Notes: generated by a model from the letters alone, not told the origin. DNA of 64,000 nucleotides from Acidobacteriota bacterium (GCA_022826825.1 JAJDUD010000024.1:99084-163083), one strand, 5' to 3'. Shown: positions 1 to 9,304, counted from the stretch's first letter. Numbers and translations are program-made.

Positions 1-995
1 ATGATTTTGCCGAAATGCGCTCCCCGTTCCATGCGGTCGAGCGCCGCGGGGAGTTCGGCCAGGGAAAAATGAGTGTCGAGGACGGGCCGGAGGTCCCTCT
101 CTTCGAGGAAGTCCACCACGTCCCGGAGCGCGCGCCGGCAGTCGGTCATGATCCCCGCGATCCGGATCCGGCGCATCACGACCGGCGCGAACTGGACCGG
201 GGCCTCGAGTCCCGTGAGGGCGCCGAGCATCGCCACGGTGCCGCCGGCGGCGGTGGCCCGAATCGACTGGTTGAGCGTGCCGGCGCCGCCGTTCTCGACG
301 ACCAGGTCGGACCCCTCGCCCCCGGTGGCCTCCCGCACCGCCTTGTCCCAGGCGGGGGTCTCCAGCCGATGGATCCCGACATCCGCGCCCAGGGCCCGCG
401 CCCGGTCCAGCTTCTCGTGCGAGGAGGAGGTGATGATCACGCGGGCTCCGAGCGCCTTCGCGATCTGGAGCGCGAAGATGGAGACGCCGCCGGTCCCGAG
501 GGTGAGCACGGTCTGGCCGGGCCGCACCGCGCCCTCCGTGACGAGCGCGCTCCAGGCGGTGACGGCGGCGATCGGCAGCGCGGCGGCTTCTTCGTGGCTC
601 CAGCCGGCGGGGGCGCGGCAGAGCGCCGCTTCGGGCAGGACGACCTGCTCCTGACCCATGCCCGGGCCGGGCCCGCCCAGCGTGGCCCTCGAGTACTCGC
701 GCCGGAAGCGGCCGTCCTCCCAGCCGACCACCGGATGCGTGATCACCCGGTCTCCCGGCGAAAACTCCGTGACCCCTTCGCCGACTTCGGCAACCACGCC
801 GGCCCCGTCGCTGATGGGAACCTGGGGCAGGGGCAGCCGCGGGTTGTAGAGGCCCTTCAGGATCAGCAGGTCCCGGTAGTTCAGGGACGCCGCCCCGAGG
901 GCGACGAGTATTCGGCCCGGTCCGGGGGTCTCCGGCGCGGACTCTTCGAAGCGGAGGTTTTCGCTCCCAAACTGATGGAATACCCAGCGCTTCAC
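1..995 (-). CDS. MDR-family NAD(P)-dependent oxidoreductase (alcohol dehydrogenase-like), 3' end cut by window edge
   Basis: The reverse strand is open from a GTG at 995 to the left edge, giving 331 residues with no stop in view. The N-terminal GroES-like part runs to about residue 125 and is followed by a Rossmann part with the nucleotide-binding motif LGTGGVSIFALQIAK. Late residues (FGKI) resemble the usual C-terminus of zinc-independent medium-chain dehydrogenases, so probably only a few codons are missing. The cysteine/histidine ligands of zinc alcohol dehydrogenases are not evident, which favours a quinone-oxidoreductase-like NAD(P)H enzyme of unknown substrate. No ATG lies in frame just upstream, so GTG is the best start. 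It is divergent from the HIT gene, with about 120 bases between them for both promoters. Confidence 0.85.
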   Translation of the reverse strand, partial: MKRWVFHQFGSENLRFEESAPETPGPGRILVALGAASLNYRDLLILKGLYNPRLPLPQVPISDGAGVVAEVGEGVTEFSPGDRVITHPVVGWEDGRFRREYSRATLGGPGPGMGQEQVVLPEAALCRAPAGWSHEEAAALPIAAVTAWSALVTEGAVRPGQTVLTLGTGGVSIFALQIAKALGARVIITSSSHEKLDRARALGADVGIHRLETPAWDKAVREATGGEGSDLVVENGGAGTLNQSIRATAAGGTVAMLGALTGLEAPVQFAPVVMRRIRIAGIMTDCRRALRDVVDFLEERDLRPVLDTHFSLAELPAALDRMERGAHFGKI

Positions 996-1115
996 GGCCG
1001 GCAGTGTACCGGCGCAAAAGGGGAATCCGGCGCATCATTTGGCGCGTGAGACGCGCATCCTTCCTCCCTTTCCGCCTTTTCCGCAGGCCGTTTCGGACTG
1101 CTAGTGTTCGCGGCC

Positions 1116-1571
1116 ATGGCCACCGGCACCCTCTTTGACCGCATCATCCACGGGGAGCTCCCGAGTCATCGGGTGTACGAAGACGAGCAGGTCTTCGCCT
1201 TCCTGGACATCGGCCCCCAGAGCGCCGGACACCTGCTGGTGGTCCCCAAGGAGAGCAAGGAGACCGTTGGTGAACTCTCGGACGATGCCGCCGCGGCCGT
1301 CGGGAGGGTGCTGCCCCGAATCTGCCGGGCGGTCGCGAAAGCGACGGGTACGCCCCACTACAACATCCTGCTGAACAACGGTCGGCCTGCCGGCCAGGCG
1401 ATTCCCCACGTACACTTCCATGTCATTCCTGCCTACGGCCGCCGGGGCGAGCCGGGGCAGGGGCTTCACACCGACTGGCGCCCGGGATCCCTCGGCGCCG
1501 GCGAAGGAGAACGGATCTCGGCAGGAATCCGCGAGGCCCTCGCGAACGAGGCAGGGCCTGGCGGTCCCTGA
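1116..1571 (+). CDS. HIT-family (histidine triad) nucleotide-binding protein
   Basis: This 151-residue protein has the histidine triad HVHFHVIP at residues 98-105, which supplies the catalytic nucleophile for hydrolysing nucleoside phosphoramidates or adenylylated substrates. The N-terminal FDRIIHGELPS is typical of HINT/HIT hydrolases. The longer GTG start at 1104 only adds MFAA, so I prefer ATG 1116. The length and single domain fit the HinT/Fhit-like family. It lies 57 bases upstream of ilvB on the same strand, but no metabolic link is known. The exact substrate cannot be read from sequence. Confidence 0.9.
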   Translation: MATGTLFDRIIHGELPSHRVYEDEQVFAFLDIGPQSAGHLLVVPKESKETVGELSDDAAAAVGRVLPRICRAVAKATGTPHYNILLNNGRPAGQAIPHVHFHVIPAYGRRGEPGQGLHTDWRPGSLGAGEGERISAGIREALANEAGPGGP

Positions 1572-1628
1572 TCCGCACTGGCGCCGCCGCCCGGACCTGA
1601 TGCCGGGAGACGGCCCGGAGAGAGCACG

Positions 1629-3389
1629 ATGACGAAACGCTGGCGGCGAACCGGAGCGCAACTCATCTGGGAGACCCTTCTCGGGGAAGGGGTGCACACC
1701 GTGTTCGGGTATCCGGGGGGCGCCATCCTGCCGGCGTACGACGCCATGCTCGACTACCCCATCCGGCACATCCTGGTGCGCCACGAGCAGGGCGCCACGC
1801 ACATGGCGGACGGTTACTCCCGCGCGAGCGGCGAGGTGGGGGTGGCCGTGGCGACCTCCGGGCCCGGCGCGACGAACATGGTGACCGGGATCGCCACCGC
1901 GATGCTCGACTCGTCGCCCATCGTGTGCGTGACCGGTCAGGTTGGCAGCGCCCTGATCGGAACCGACGCCTTCCAGGAGACCGACGTCACCGGGGTCACC
2001 CTGCCGATCACCAAGCACAACTACCTGGTGACGGAGGTGGACGAGATCGCGCCGGCGCTCCACGAGGCCTTCTACGTCGCCCGGTCGGGCCGTCCGGGAC
2101 CGGTGCTCGTGGACATCACCAAGGACGCCCAACAAGCCTTCACCAACCGGCGGCCGCGTCTCGGCAAGGTGGACCTTCCCGGCTACCGGCCCGAACCAAG
2201 GCCCCCGGAGACCGCGCTCAAGAGCGCGGCGGAACTCATCAACCGGGCGGAGCGCCCGGTCATCCTCGCGGGGCACGGGATCCTGATCTCGGGAGCGATG
2301 GGGCAGGTCCGGGAGCTCGCCGAGCGCGCCCGGATCCCCATCGCCATGACCCTGCTGGGAATCGGCGCCATTCCGGCGAACCACTCCCTCAACATGGGGA
2401 TGATGGGCATGCACGGGGAATCGTGGGTCAACCAGGCCATCCAGGAGGCCGACCTGCTGCTGGCGCTCGGCATGCGGTTCGACGATCGGGTGACCGGAAG
2501 CCTCAAGACCTACGCTCCGAACGCGGCCAAGATCCACATCGACATCGACCCGGCGGAGTTCCACAAGAACGTCCGGGTGGACGTGGCGCTCGCCGGGGAC
2601 CTCTCCGCCGTGCTGGCCCACCTGCTGCCGGTGATCGAGGCCCGGGACCGCTCGGAGTGGCTCGGGACCATCCGGGGTTTCAAGGGGGACACGGCGGTCC
2701 GCGACATCCAGAACCTTCCCGACATGGGAAAGCTCTACGCGGCGCACGTCATCCACGACATCTGGCGCATGACCGGCGGGAAAGCGATCGTGACCACCGA
2801 CGTCGGCCAGCACCAGATGTGGGAGGCGCAGTACTACCGCCACAACGAGCCCCGCTCCCTGATCACCTCCGGAGGGCTGGGGACGATGGGTTTCGCGCTC
2901 CCGGCGGCCGTGGGGGCCAAGGTCGCGCGCCCCGACGACGAGGTGTGGGTGATCGCGGGGGACGGCGGGTTCCAGATGACCATGTGCGAGCTCGCGACCA
3001 TCGCGCAGGAACGGCTGAAGCTGAACGTCGCGATCATCAACAACGGCTACCTGGGCATGGTGCGGCAGTGGCAGGAGTTCTTCTACGACCGCCGCTACGC
3101 CGGGACTCCCATCCTGAGCCCGGACTTCGCCGCCCTCGCCCGGTCGTTCGGCCTCGGCGGCGAAGTGGTGAAGACCCGGCAGGAGGTCGAGGGCGCGGTC
3201 GAGCGCGCCCGGGCCGACGAGCGCACGGTGGTGCTCGACTTCCAGGTCGAGAAGGAGGACACCGTGTACCCCATGGTCCCGACGGGCGCCCGCCTGCAGG
3301 ACATGATCCGGCGGCCCGGGCAGGAGGCTGAGGGCGACCCGGAGTCCGAGGGGGAGCCGGTGGGCGCCGGCCGGACGGTGGAGTGGTGA
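1629..3389 (+). CDS. ilvB: Acetolactate synthase, large (catalytic) subunit
   Basis: This 586-residue ThDP- and FAD-dependent enzyme condenses two pyruvates, or pyruvate with 2-oxobutyrate, in the first common step of valine, leucine and isoleucine synthesis. The N-terminal YPGGAILPAYDAM and RHEQGATHMADGY carry the conserved cofactor-activating glutamate. The central domain binds FAD. The C-terminal GDGGFQM...NNGYLGMVRQWQ is the ThDP/Mg motif. Length is normal for the family. A purine-rich GGAGAGAG lies just before the ATG. The small subunit follows after 4 bases and the reductoisomerase ilvC about 100 bases later, so this is an ilvBNC operon. Confidence 0.97.
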   Translation: MTKRWRRTGAQLIWETLLGEGVHTVFGYPGGAILPAYDAMLDYPIRHILVRHEQGATHMADGYSRASGEVGVAVATSGPGATNMVTGIATAMLDSSPIVCVTGQVGSALIGTDAFQETDVTGVTLPITKHNYLVTEVDEIAPALHEAFYVARSGRPGPVLVDITKDAQQAFTNRRPRLGKVDLPGYRPEPRPPETALKSAAELINRAERPVILAGHGILISGAMGQVRELAERARIPIAMTLLGIGAIPANHSLNMGMMGMHGESWVNQAIQEADLLLALGMRFDDRVTGSLKTYAPNAAKIHIDIDPAEFHKNVRVDVALAGDLSAVLAHLLPVIEARDRSEWLGTIRGFKGDTAVRDIQNLPDMGKLYAAHVIHDIWRMTGGKAIVTTDVGQHQMWEAQYYRHNEPRSLITSGGLGTMGFALPAAVGAKVARPDDEVWVIAGDGGFQMTMCELATIAQERLKLNVAIINNGYLGMVRQWQEFFYDRRYAGTPILSPDFAALARSFGLGGEVVKTRQEVEGAVERARADERTVVLDFQVEKEDTVYPMVPTGARLQDMIRRPGQEAEGDPESEGEPVGAGRTVEW

Positions 3390-3393
3390 GGAC

Positions 3394-3984
3394 GTGACTC
3401 CCGGCGCTGGTGAGCGGGTCCGGCCGCACGTGTTCGCGGTCTGGGTGGAAGATCTGCCCGGCGTCCTGAACCGCGTCACCTCGCTCTTCCGGCGCCGCGG
3501 GTTCAACATCGAGTCGCTCAGCGTCGGGCCGGCGCGGGCCGCCGGGGTGTCCCGGATGACCATCGTGGTGCGCGCCGACGACACGACCGCGCGCCGGATG
3601 CTGGTCCAGCTCTCCCGCCTCGTGAACGTGCTGCGCGCCGACGACATCATCGACGAGCCCGCGATCCACCACGAGCTGGCCATGTTCAAGATCTCCGCGG
3701 CGCCCGAGGAGCGTTCCCAGGTGATCCAGTTGGCGGGCGCGACGGGTGCGCGCCTCGTGGACATCGCGCCGGGATCGGTCGTGATCGAGGCCACGGCGTC
3801 GCCGCAGAAAATCGACGGACTCGCCGAGGTGCTCCGTCCCTACGGGATCCTCGAGCAGGTGCGGACCGGGCTCGTGGGGATGGCGCGCGGGGCCGCGAGC
3901 GTGATGACCGACCCGGACGCCCGCAAACCGCCCAAGCGCCGGCGGCCCGGCTCCGACACGGGCGGCGGGTCCCATTCCGTATAG
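3394..3984 (+). CDS. ilvN: Acetolactate synthase, small (regulatory) subunit
   Basis: This 196-residue regulatory partner of IlvB starts at a GTG 4 bases after the ilvB stop, so translation is probably coupled. An N-terminal ACT domain is clear (WVEDLPGVLNRVTSLF, RRRGFNIESLSVG), followed by a C-terminal AHAS small-subunit domain. The family binds valine and gives feedback inhibition to the holoenzyme. The last ~25 residues are a basic, proline-rich tail (DARKPPKRRRPG) not typical of the family and probably disordered. Members are called ilvN or ilvH; the choice of symbol is arbitrary here. Confidence 0.94.
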   Translation: MTPGAGERVRPHVFAVWVEDLPGVLNRVTSLFRRRGFNIESLSVGPARAAGVSRMTIVVRADDTTARRMLVQLSRLVNVLRADDIIDEPAIHHELAMFKISAAPEERSQVIQLAGATGARLVDIAPGSVVIEATASPQKIDGLAEVLRPYGILEQVRTGLVGMARGAASVMTDPDARKPPKRRRPGSDTGGGSHSV

Positions 3985-4087
3985 GAACCCCTGAGACCGA
4001 AAGGCTGAACCCCGCAACCCGCGGAACACCTGAAGCGACGTTTTTTCCGGCGAACGAGGACTTCGCCGTCACCGGAGGATTCCTTCC
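3985..4087 (+). other. Leader between ilvN and ilvC, with small hairpins
   Basis: This 103-base spacer contains a CCGC/GCGG hairpin (4012-4024), a run of six T (4041-4046), and a 7-bp stem CGGCGAA/TTCGCCG (4048-4068) just upstream of the GGAGG ribosome-binding site at 4074-4078. The T run precedes rather than follows the larger hairpin, so it is not a standard terminator. No known riboswitch class was recognised. It might modulate ilvC translation, but that is speculation. Confidence 0.3.
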
Positions 4088-5101
4088 ATGGCCAACATCT
4101 ACTACGACGACTCCGCGGATCTCGAGCTGATCCGGAGCCGGAAGGTCGCCGTCTTCGGCTACGGGTCGCAGGGCCACGCCCACGCGCTGAACCTCCGGGA
4201 CAGCGGGGTCGAGGTGCGGATCGCCCTTCATGCCGGGAGCCGCTCCCGAGCCCGCGCCGAAGCCGAGGGCCTCAAGGTGGTCGCCGGCCCCGAAGCCGCC
4301 GCCTGGGCGGACGTCATCACCATCCTGACGCCGGACACCACGCAGGCGGCGATCTACGGGGAGCAGATCGCACCCCACCTCGGTGCCGGCAAGACGCTGA
4401 TGTTCGCGCACGGCTTCAACATCCGCTTCGGCACCATCGAGCCCCCCGCGGACGTGGATGTCTCACTCATCGCGCCCAAGGCGCCGGGACATCGCGTCCG
4501 TGAGCTGTTCATCGAGGGGGGCGGGACACCGGCCCTGGTCGCCGTCGAACAGGACGCCTCGGGGCAGGCGCTGGCGCTGGCGCTGTCCTACGCCCGCGGC
4601 GTCGGGCTCACCCGGGCGGGCGTGATCGAGACCACCTTCGCCGAGGAGACCGAGACCGATCTCTTCGGGGAGCAGAGCGTCCTCTGCGGCGGGGTGAGCG
4701 AGTTGATCAAGGCGGGCTTCGAGACGCTCGTCGAGGCGGGCTACCAGCCGGAGATCGCCTACTTCGAGTGCCTCCACGAACTGAAGCTGATCGTGGACCT
4801 GATGTACCGCGGCGGCCTCAACTACATGCGGTACTCGGTGAGCGACACCGCCGAGCACGGCGATTACCACGGCGGCCGGCAGATCGTCACCGAGGAGACC
4901 CGCGCGGCGATGCAGAAGATCCTCGCCGACGTCCGGAGCGGGGCCTACGCGCGGGGCTGGATCGAGGAGGACCGGGCCGGGCGGCCCAACTTCATGGCGC
5001 GCCGCCGCGAGGAGCAAGACCACCAGATCGAAACCGTCGGCGCCGAGTTGAGGAAGATGATGCCGTTCCTCGACGCCGTCACGCTCAAGGAGTCCGTCTG
5101 A
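4088..5101 (+). CDS. ilvC: Ketol-acid reductoisomerase (NADP+), class I
   Basis: This 337-residue enzyme carries out isomerisation and NADPH-dependent reduction of acetohydroxy acids to dihydroxy acids, the second step of branched-chain amino acid synthesis. The N-terminal Rossmann motif [15 protein letters not shown] is canonical. The [11 protein letters not shown] segment and the C-terminal metal-site stretches [19 protein letters not shown] and [15 protein letters not shown] match class I enzymes, as does the length. An ATG with a GGAGG about 10 bases upstream fixes the start. It is the third gene of ilvBNC. Confidence 0.97.
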   Translation: MANIYYDDSADLELIRSRKVAVFGYGSQGHAHALNLRDSGVEVRIALHAGSRSRARAEAEGLKVVAGPEAAAWADVITILTPDTTQAAIYGEQIAPHLGAGKTLMFAHGFNIRFGTIEPPADVDVSLIAPKAPGHRVRELFIEGGGTPALVAVEQDASGQALALALSYARGVGLTRAGVIETTFAEETETDLFGEQSVLCGGVSELIKAGFETLVEAGYQPEIAYFECLHELKLIVDLMYRGGLNYMRYSVSDTAEHGDYHGGRQIVTEETRAAMQKILADVRSGAYARGWIEEDRAGRPNFMARRREEQDHQIETVGAELRKMMPFLDAVTLKESV

Positions 5102-5155
5102 GTCCGGCGTCCCGCCAAGCCGTAACATTCGCGGCTTCGTTTCGGGGGGCGCCGC

Positions 5156-7780
5156 ATGCTTCGAGTCACCGTTTCTTTCCTGCTGGCCGTCGGCCTGCCG
5201 TTCGGCAGCGTTGCGAAGGCGCAGGTTCCGGCGCCGGCGGAAGTCCTGGGCTTCGAGCCGGGCGACGACTACCAGCTCGCGCTCTGGGGCGAGCTGATCC
5301 CGTACTACGAAGCGCTGGCAGCGGCGAGCGATCGGGTGGAACTCCGCGAGATCGGCGAGACCGTCCTGGGAGAGCCGCTCCTCGTCCTCTTCATCTCCTC
5401 GCCGGAGAACCTCGCCGCGCTGGACCGGCACCGCGAGAACGCGCGGGCGCTGGCTCACGCGGAGATCCCGGAGGACGAGGCGATCCGGATTTCCCGCGAG
5501 GGAAAGGCGGTGGTCTGGATCGACGCCGGCCTTCACGCCACCGAGGTCGCGCCGGCGCAGATGGCCCCGCTTCTCGCCCACCGGATCGCAACCGAGGAAT
5601 CCGAGGAGGTGCGGAAGATCCGGGACCAGGTAATCCTGATCCTCATGCCCTGCATGAACCCCGACGGGCTGGACATCGTGGCGTCCTGGTACCGCCGGAA
5701 CCTCAAGACCCCCTTCGAGACGACCCGCCCGCCCGAGCTGTACCACCACTACGTCGGGCACGACAACAACCGCGACTGGTTCATGAACAACATGCCGGAG
5801 ACGGCGGCGGTGAGCCGGATGCTCTACCACGAGTGGTTCCCGCAGATCGTCTACAACCACCACCAGAGCGGTCCGGCCTGGGCGCGGATCTTCCTGCCGC
5901 CGTTTGCCGACCCGGTGAATCCCAGGATCCATCCCGGGGTCACCACCTCGGTGAACCTGATCGGTTCGGCGATGGCGAACCGTTTCGCCATGAAGAAGAT
6001 GCCGGGCGTGGTGTCCGACATGATCTATTCGATGTGGTGGAACGGGGGCATGCGGACGGTGCCCTATTTCCACAACATGATCGGCCTCTTGACCGAGACG
6101 TCGCACGCTTCGGCGAGTCCGCGGATGTACGACCCGGAGGACCGTCCGGAGTTCGTCGGCAATCCCCGCCGCGGCCAGGCGGCGCCGACCAACGGAACCG
6201 ACGTCTTCTATCCCTATCCCTGGCCGGGCGGAGAGTCACCCTTCTCCGATCCGGTCCGCTACTCGCTGACCGCGTCCATGGCGGTTCTCGACGTGGCGGC
6301 CGACCTCCGGGAAAAGTGGCTCTTCGACATCTGGAGGATGGGCCGTGACGCGATCGAGGGGAGCGAGACGAGCTGGATCGTCCCGGCCGACCAGTGGGAC
6401 CCGGGCGAAGCGGCCGCGCTCCTGAACGTCCTCTACGAAGGGGGAATCGTGATCGAACGGGCGGAGGAGGCGTTCGAAGTCGAGGGGGAGACCTACGGAG
6501 AGGGCTCCTACATCATCCCTGGAGCGCAAGCCTTCCGCGCCTATGCCGAGGACCTGCTGGAGGCTCAGGACTATCCCGACCGCCGGCGCGCGCCGGACGG
6601 GCCGCCGGATCCGCCCTACGACCTCGCGGGCTGGACGTTGCCCATGCAGATGGGAGTACGGGTGGATCGGGTCGTGGAGGTTCCCGACGTCGCCTCCGAA
6701 TCGGTCGCTGGTCCGGTCCGGGCCCCGGCCGGTGAGGTCTCCGGCGGGGCTACCTTCGGCTACGCGATCTCGCACCGCCCGAACGCCGCGGTGATCGCCC
6801 AGAACCGGCTGCTCGCCGCGGGTGCCGAGGTGGCCTGGGCGGCGGAGAGCTTCAGCGACGGCGGGACGGAGTACCCCGCGGGGACCCTCGTCGTCCGCAG
6901 GTCGGATCCGGCCGATGCGGCCATGGAAGGGATCGCTTCGGAACTCGGGCTCGACGTCGGCGGGCTCTCCCGGGCGCCGGACGGGGAACTACTGCCGCTG
7001 GAGCCGGTGCGGGTCGGGCTCTACAAGTCGTACGTCGCGAGCATGGACGAGGGATGGACCCGCTGGTTGCTCGAAGACTACGAATACGACCTCACCAGCC
7101 TTTCCGACGACGACGTGCGGACGGGCGATCTGTCGCGGCTGGACGTGATCGTCCTCCCGCACCAGTCCATCCGGGAGATTCTCCAGGGACACGCCCCCGG
7201 CACCATGCCCGACGAGTTCACCGGCGGCGTCGGCCTTGAAGGGTCGCTGGCGCTCAGCCGCTTCGTCGAAGAGGGCGGCATGCTGGTGACGCTGGACGGC
7301 GCGAGCGACTTCGCAATCGCCCAGTTCGGCCTGCCGCTACGCAACGTGACCGCCGGATTGGCGGACCGCCGCTTCTTCATACCGGGCTCCCTGATCCGGG
7401 CCACCGTGGATACGGCGCATCCGCTGGCCTTCGGCATGCGGGACGAAGTGGCGACCCAGTTCGTCCGGAGCCGCGCGTTCGAGACCGTGGGGCTGCCGCG
7501 GACCCGGGAGGGCGGCCAGGAGACGACCATGGAGCCGCCGCCCGCCAACGTGGAGGTCATCGCGCGCTACGCCGAGGAGGAGATTCTCATGAGCGGCTGG
7601 GCGCTCGGTGAGGAAGACGCGATCGGCGGCAAGATCGCCATGGCCCGGGTGCCGATGGGCGCGGGCGAGGTCGTGCTCTTCGGTTTCCGTCCCCAGTTCC
7701 GGGGTCAGCCGCGCGGTACCTACAAGCTCTTCCTGAACGCCCTGAACGGCGCCGCCGTGGAGGATCTGGGAGCCAGGTAG
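5156..7780 (+). CDS. Exported M14-family (zinc carboxypeptidase-like) metallopeptidase
   Basis: This 874-residue protein has an N-terminal signal peptide (about residues 1-22, ending near AKA-Q). The peptidase domain covers roughly residues 40-380. LHATE at 127-130 provides the His-x-x-Glu zinc pair, with a later histidine probably in YNHHQSG; GHDNNRDWFMNN is typical of the large Acidobacteria/Bacteroidota M14 subgroup. The C-terminal ~450 residues form a large accessory region that I cannot assign to a named domain with certainty; a type 1 glutamine-amidotransferase-like fold is possible. The protein is probably periplasmic or secreted and acts on peptides. It follows ilvC by 54 bases but is unlikely to be functionally related. 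Confidence 0.82.
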   Translation: MLRVTVSFLLAVGLPFGSVAKAQVPAPAEVLGFEPGDDYQLALWGELIPYYEALAAASDRVELREIGETVLGEPLLVLFISSPENLAALDRHRENARALAHAEIPEDEAIRISREGKAVVWIDAGLHATEVAPAQMAPLLAHRIATEESEEVRKIRDQVILILMPCMNPDGLDIVASWYRRNLKTPFETTRPPELYHHYVGHDNNRDWFMNNMPETAAVSRMLYHEWFPQIVYNHHQSGPAWARIFLPPFADPVNPRIHPGVTTSVNLIGSAMANRFAMKKMPGVVSDMIYSMWWNGGMRTVPYFHNMIGLLTETSHASASPRMYDPEDRPEFVGNPRRGQAAPTNGTDVFYPYPWPGGESPFSDPVRYSLTASMAVLDVAADLREKWLFDIWRMGRDAIEGSETSWIVPADQWDPGEAAALLNVLYEGGIVIERAEEAFEVEGETYGEGSYIIPGAQAFRAYAEDLLEAQDYPDRRRAPDGPPDPPYDLAGWTLPMQMGVRVDRVVEVPDVASESVAGPVRAPAGEVSGGATFGYAISHRPNAAVIAQNRLLAAGAEVAWAAESFSDGGTEYPAGTLVVRRSDPADAAMEGIASELGLDVGGLSRAPDGELLPLEPVRVGLYKSYVASMDEGWTRWLLEDYEYDLTSLSDDDVRTGDLSRLDVIVLPHQSIREILQGHAPGTMPDEFTGGVGLEGSLALSRFVEEGGMLVTLDGASDFAIAQFGLPLRNVTAGLADRRFFIPGSLIRATVDTAHPLAFGMRDEVATQFVRSRAFETVGLPRTREGGQETTMEPPPANVEVIARYAEEEILMSGWALGEEDAIGGKIAMARVPMGAGEVVLFGFRPQFRGQPRGTYKLFLNALNGAAVEDLGAR

Positions 7781-7819
7781 GTCCGTTCGCCCCGTTTACG
7801 GCTAGACTTCGCGCCTCTC

Positions 7820-8086
7820 ATGGCCAGGACCTGCAAGCTGACCGGCAAGCGTCCCCTCACCGGGAACGCCATCAGCCACGCCCACAACAAGACGAAGCGG
7901 CGGCAGCTTCCCAACCTGCAGTGGAAGACCGTGTGGGTGCCCGAACTGGAGCGGTCCGTGAGGCTGCGGCTCAGCGCCCGCGCCCTGCGCACGATCGACA
8001 AGAAGGGTCTGGTGACCTACCTGAAGGACGAGGGGCTCCGCCTCCGCGACGTCCTCCCGGCCCGCGCCCACGCCCGCAACCTCTAG
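7820..8086 (+). CDS. rpmB: 50S ribosomal protein L28
   Basis: This 88-residue basic protein begins MARTCKLTGKRPLTGN, then SHAHNKTKRRQLPNLQ, the standard L28 signature, and ends with ALRTIDKKGLVTYL. A single N-terminal cysteine is visible and there is no CxxC pair, so this is probably a zinc-free form. It stands alone rather than with rpmG, as is common. Palindromic repeats follow directly. Confidence 0.95.
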   Translation: MARTCKLTGKRPLTGNAISHAHNKTKRRQLPNLQWKTVWVPELERSVRLRLSARALRTIDKKGLVTYLKDEGLRLRDVLPARAHARNL

Positions 8087-8094
8087 GACGCGCC

Positions 8095-8250
8095 GGCTTG
8101 GAACGCCGGCCTCCGGCCGGCACGCGGGCCGAAGGCCCGCAGGCGGTTCCACCCGAATCCGCATCGAGCGCGCCGGCAGGAAGCGCTAGGAGCGCAAGTA
8201 GCGCCGGTCGCCAGACCGGCGTCGCTGCGCGCAGCGCAGCGAAACTCCCG
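8095..8250. repeat. Dispersed palindromic repeats (one type A, one type B copy)
   Basis: Two hairpin-pair elements follow rpmB. The type A copy (8095-8145) starts GGCTTGGAACGCCGGCC and holds a GCCGGCC..GGCCGGC palindrome, then GCGGGCC..GGCCCGC. The type B copy (8201-8250) has CGCCGGTC..GACCGGCG, then a second GCTGCGC/GCGCAGC hairpin, and ends CGAAACTCCCG. Related copies occur near 16.56, 38.70, 50.90-51.09 and 54.52 kb. Confidence 0.75.
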
Positions 8251-8300
8251 CGGCTTCCCCGTGGCGCGGCCTGACTCCCGGCGGAGACGGTGCCCCGCCC

Positions 8301-8714
8301 TCACGGCACGGGCAGGAATCCCTGCTCCTCGAAGTCCCCGTCGTACGTGAAGGCATACCGGATCCGGCGGTCGCGCATCACCTCGAAGGAGAGCCAGTCC
8401 ACGAGAGAGACATGGCGCCGGCCGGCGGCGAACATGGCCGCCGTCGCGCGGCCGTGGAGTTTCTCGTTGATCCAGACGACCTCAGCGACCGGCAGCAACC
8501 CGTCGTGGAGTTCCCGGACCGCCTGCATGCCCAGTCGTCGGGCGATGAGCGCGGTGGATTCCACGACGACGGCGTGATGGGTAACGAGAACCGTTCGTAC
8601 CTGGCGAGCGCCGGAAAGCAGGCGGTCCCAGGTTTGTCTGGCGTCGTCGTGGAACCGCTGCTCGGCGTCGAGGAGCGCGTAGAAGGCCGATGTATCGACG
8701 AAGACGGGGGTCAT
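8301..8714 (-). CDS. PIN-domain ribonuclease toxin (VapC-like)
   Basis: This 137-residue protein shows the PIN-domain acidic residues: the first Asp in VFVDTSAFYALLD, a Glu in VVVESTAL, an Asp in SLVDWLSFEVM, and a final acidic cluster in FTYDGDFEEQGF. VapC toxins cleave tRNA or rRNA in a Mg-dependent way and are held inactive by the cognate antitoxin. The ATG overlaps the stop of the upstream antitoxin gene by 4 bases (ATGA), the classic arrangement for a translationally coupled toxin-antitoxin pair. The RNA target is not readable from sequence. Confidence 0.88.
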   Translation of the reverse strand: MTPVFVDTSAFYALLDAEQRFHDDARQTWDRLLSGARQVRTVLVTHHAVVVESTALIARRLGMQAVRELHDGLLPVAEVVWINEKLHGRATAAMFAAGRRHVSLVDWLSFEVMRDRRIRYAFTYDGDFEEQGFLPVP

Positions 8715-9190
8715 CGCTTCGGCAACCGCCACCTCGCCATCTCCTCTTCCAGGATCTCCCCGTATGCCTCGTCGTGTTTCTCGGCGAGGTCGCTGCGCCC
8801 GGAGCGGAACGCCCCGACGGGCCGCCTGGCGCGTTCGATGAGTTCGTCCAGCGCGCTGCCTCCGCGGTACGCGGTGAGCGCCTGGTGGAGCAGACCGTCC
8901 GGCGACACGCCGAGCTCTCCCGCAAGCCGGTGCAGCCGCTCGGTCGCGTCTTCGGTGAGATTTCGGGGGGTCAGATTTCCGGTTGCGTCCGAACCGTAGG
9001 GCCGGGCTCCCTCCTCGACAGCGGTAGCGCCCCGTTCCGCGGACGCCTCCGCTTGATGCGGAGCGACCGGCAACAGGCGCGCGACGGGACGGCCCCACTT
9101 GGTGATGACGACGGGAGTGCGGCTGGCGGCAACCTCGTCGAGGATCCGGAGGCAGGTGTCCTTGAATTTGCCGGCGGAAATGGAACGCAT
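8711..9190 (-). CDS. Phd/YefM-type antitoxin with an extended C-terminal region
   Basis: Counting from ATG 9190 (MRSISAGKFK) the protein has 159 residues. Residues 1-45 match the Phd/YefM DNA-binding domain (ILDEVAASRTPVVITKWGRPVARLLPV). Residues ~75-110 (LTEDATERLHRLAGELGVSPDGLLHQAL) look like a second helical or ribbon-helix-helix-like segment, and the acidic C-terminus would wrap the toxin. It is longer than usual Phd antitoxins (about 80-90 residues). Earlier in-frame ATGs at 9208 and 9214 would add AT-rich residues with no family match. The gene is presumably autoregulated together with the toxin. Confidence 0.8.
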   Translation of the reverse strand: MRSISAGKFKDTCLRILDEVAASRTPVVITKWGRPVARLLPVAPHQAEASAERGATAVEEGARPYGSDATGNLTPRNLTEDATERLHRLAGELGVSPDGLLHQALTAYRGGSALDELIERARRPVGAFRSGRSDLAEKHDEAYGEILEEEMARWRLPKR

Positions 9191-9304
9191 GCGGAAAAAT
9201 ATAGCCATAGCCACATTTCATCGCAAATCCCGCTGCCGTCCGGGGACGACCGGTCCACGTGCGCCCCTGGTTCCGTAGAATCGGCGCCCCCGAGAGGAAC
9301 GTCC

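Noticed and set aside
1101..3794. Long minus-strand open frame of about 900 codons opposite HIT, ilvB and ilvN
   Set aside because: High G+C leaves the reverse frame open; it has low-complexity Arg/Gly/Pro/His composition and no family motif, while the plus strand has clear genes.
3985..4087. TPP- or SAM-type riboswitch, or a terminator, before ilvC
   Set aside because: CTGAGA and GCAACC fragments are present but the conserved cores and pairings are not, and the T run precedes the hairpin.
8301..9221. A single 306-residue minus-strand protein covering toxin and antitoxin
   Set aside because: Only its last 137 residues match the PIN domain. The upstream part is the antitoxin gene read in the wrong frame.
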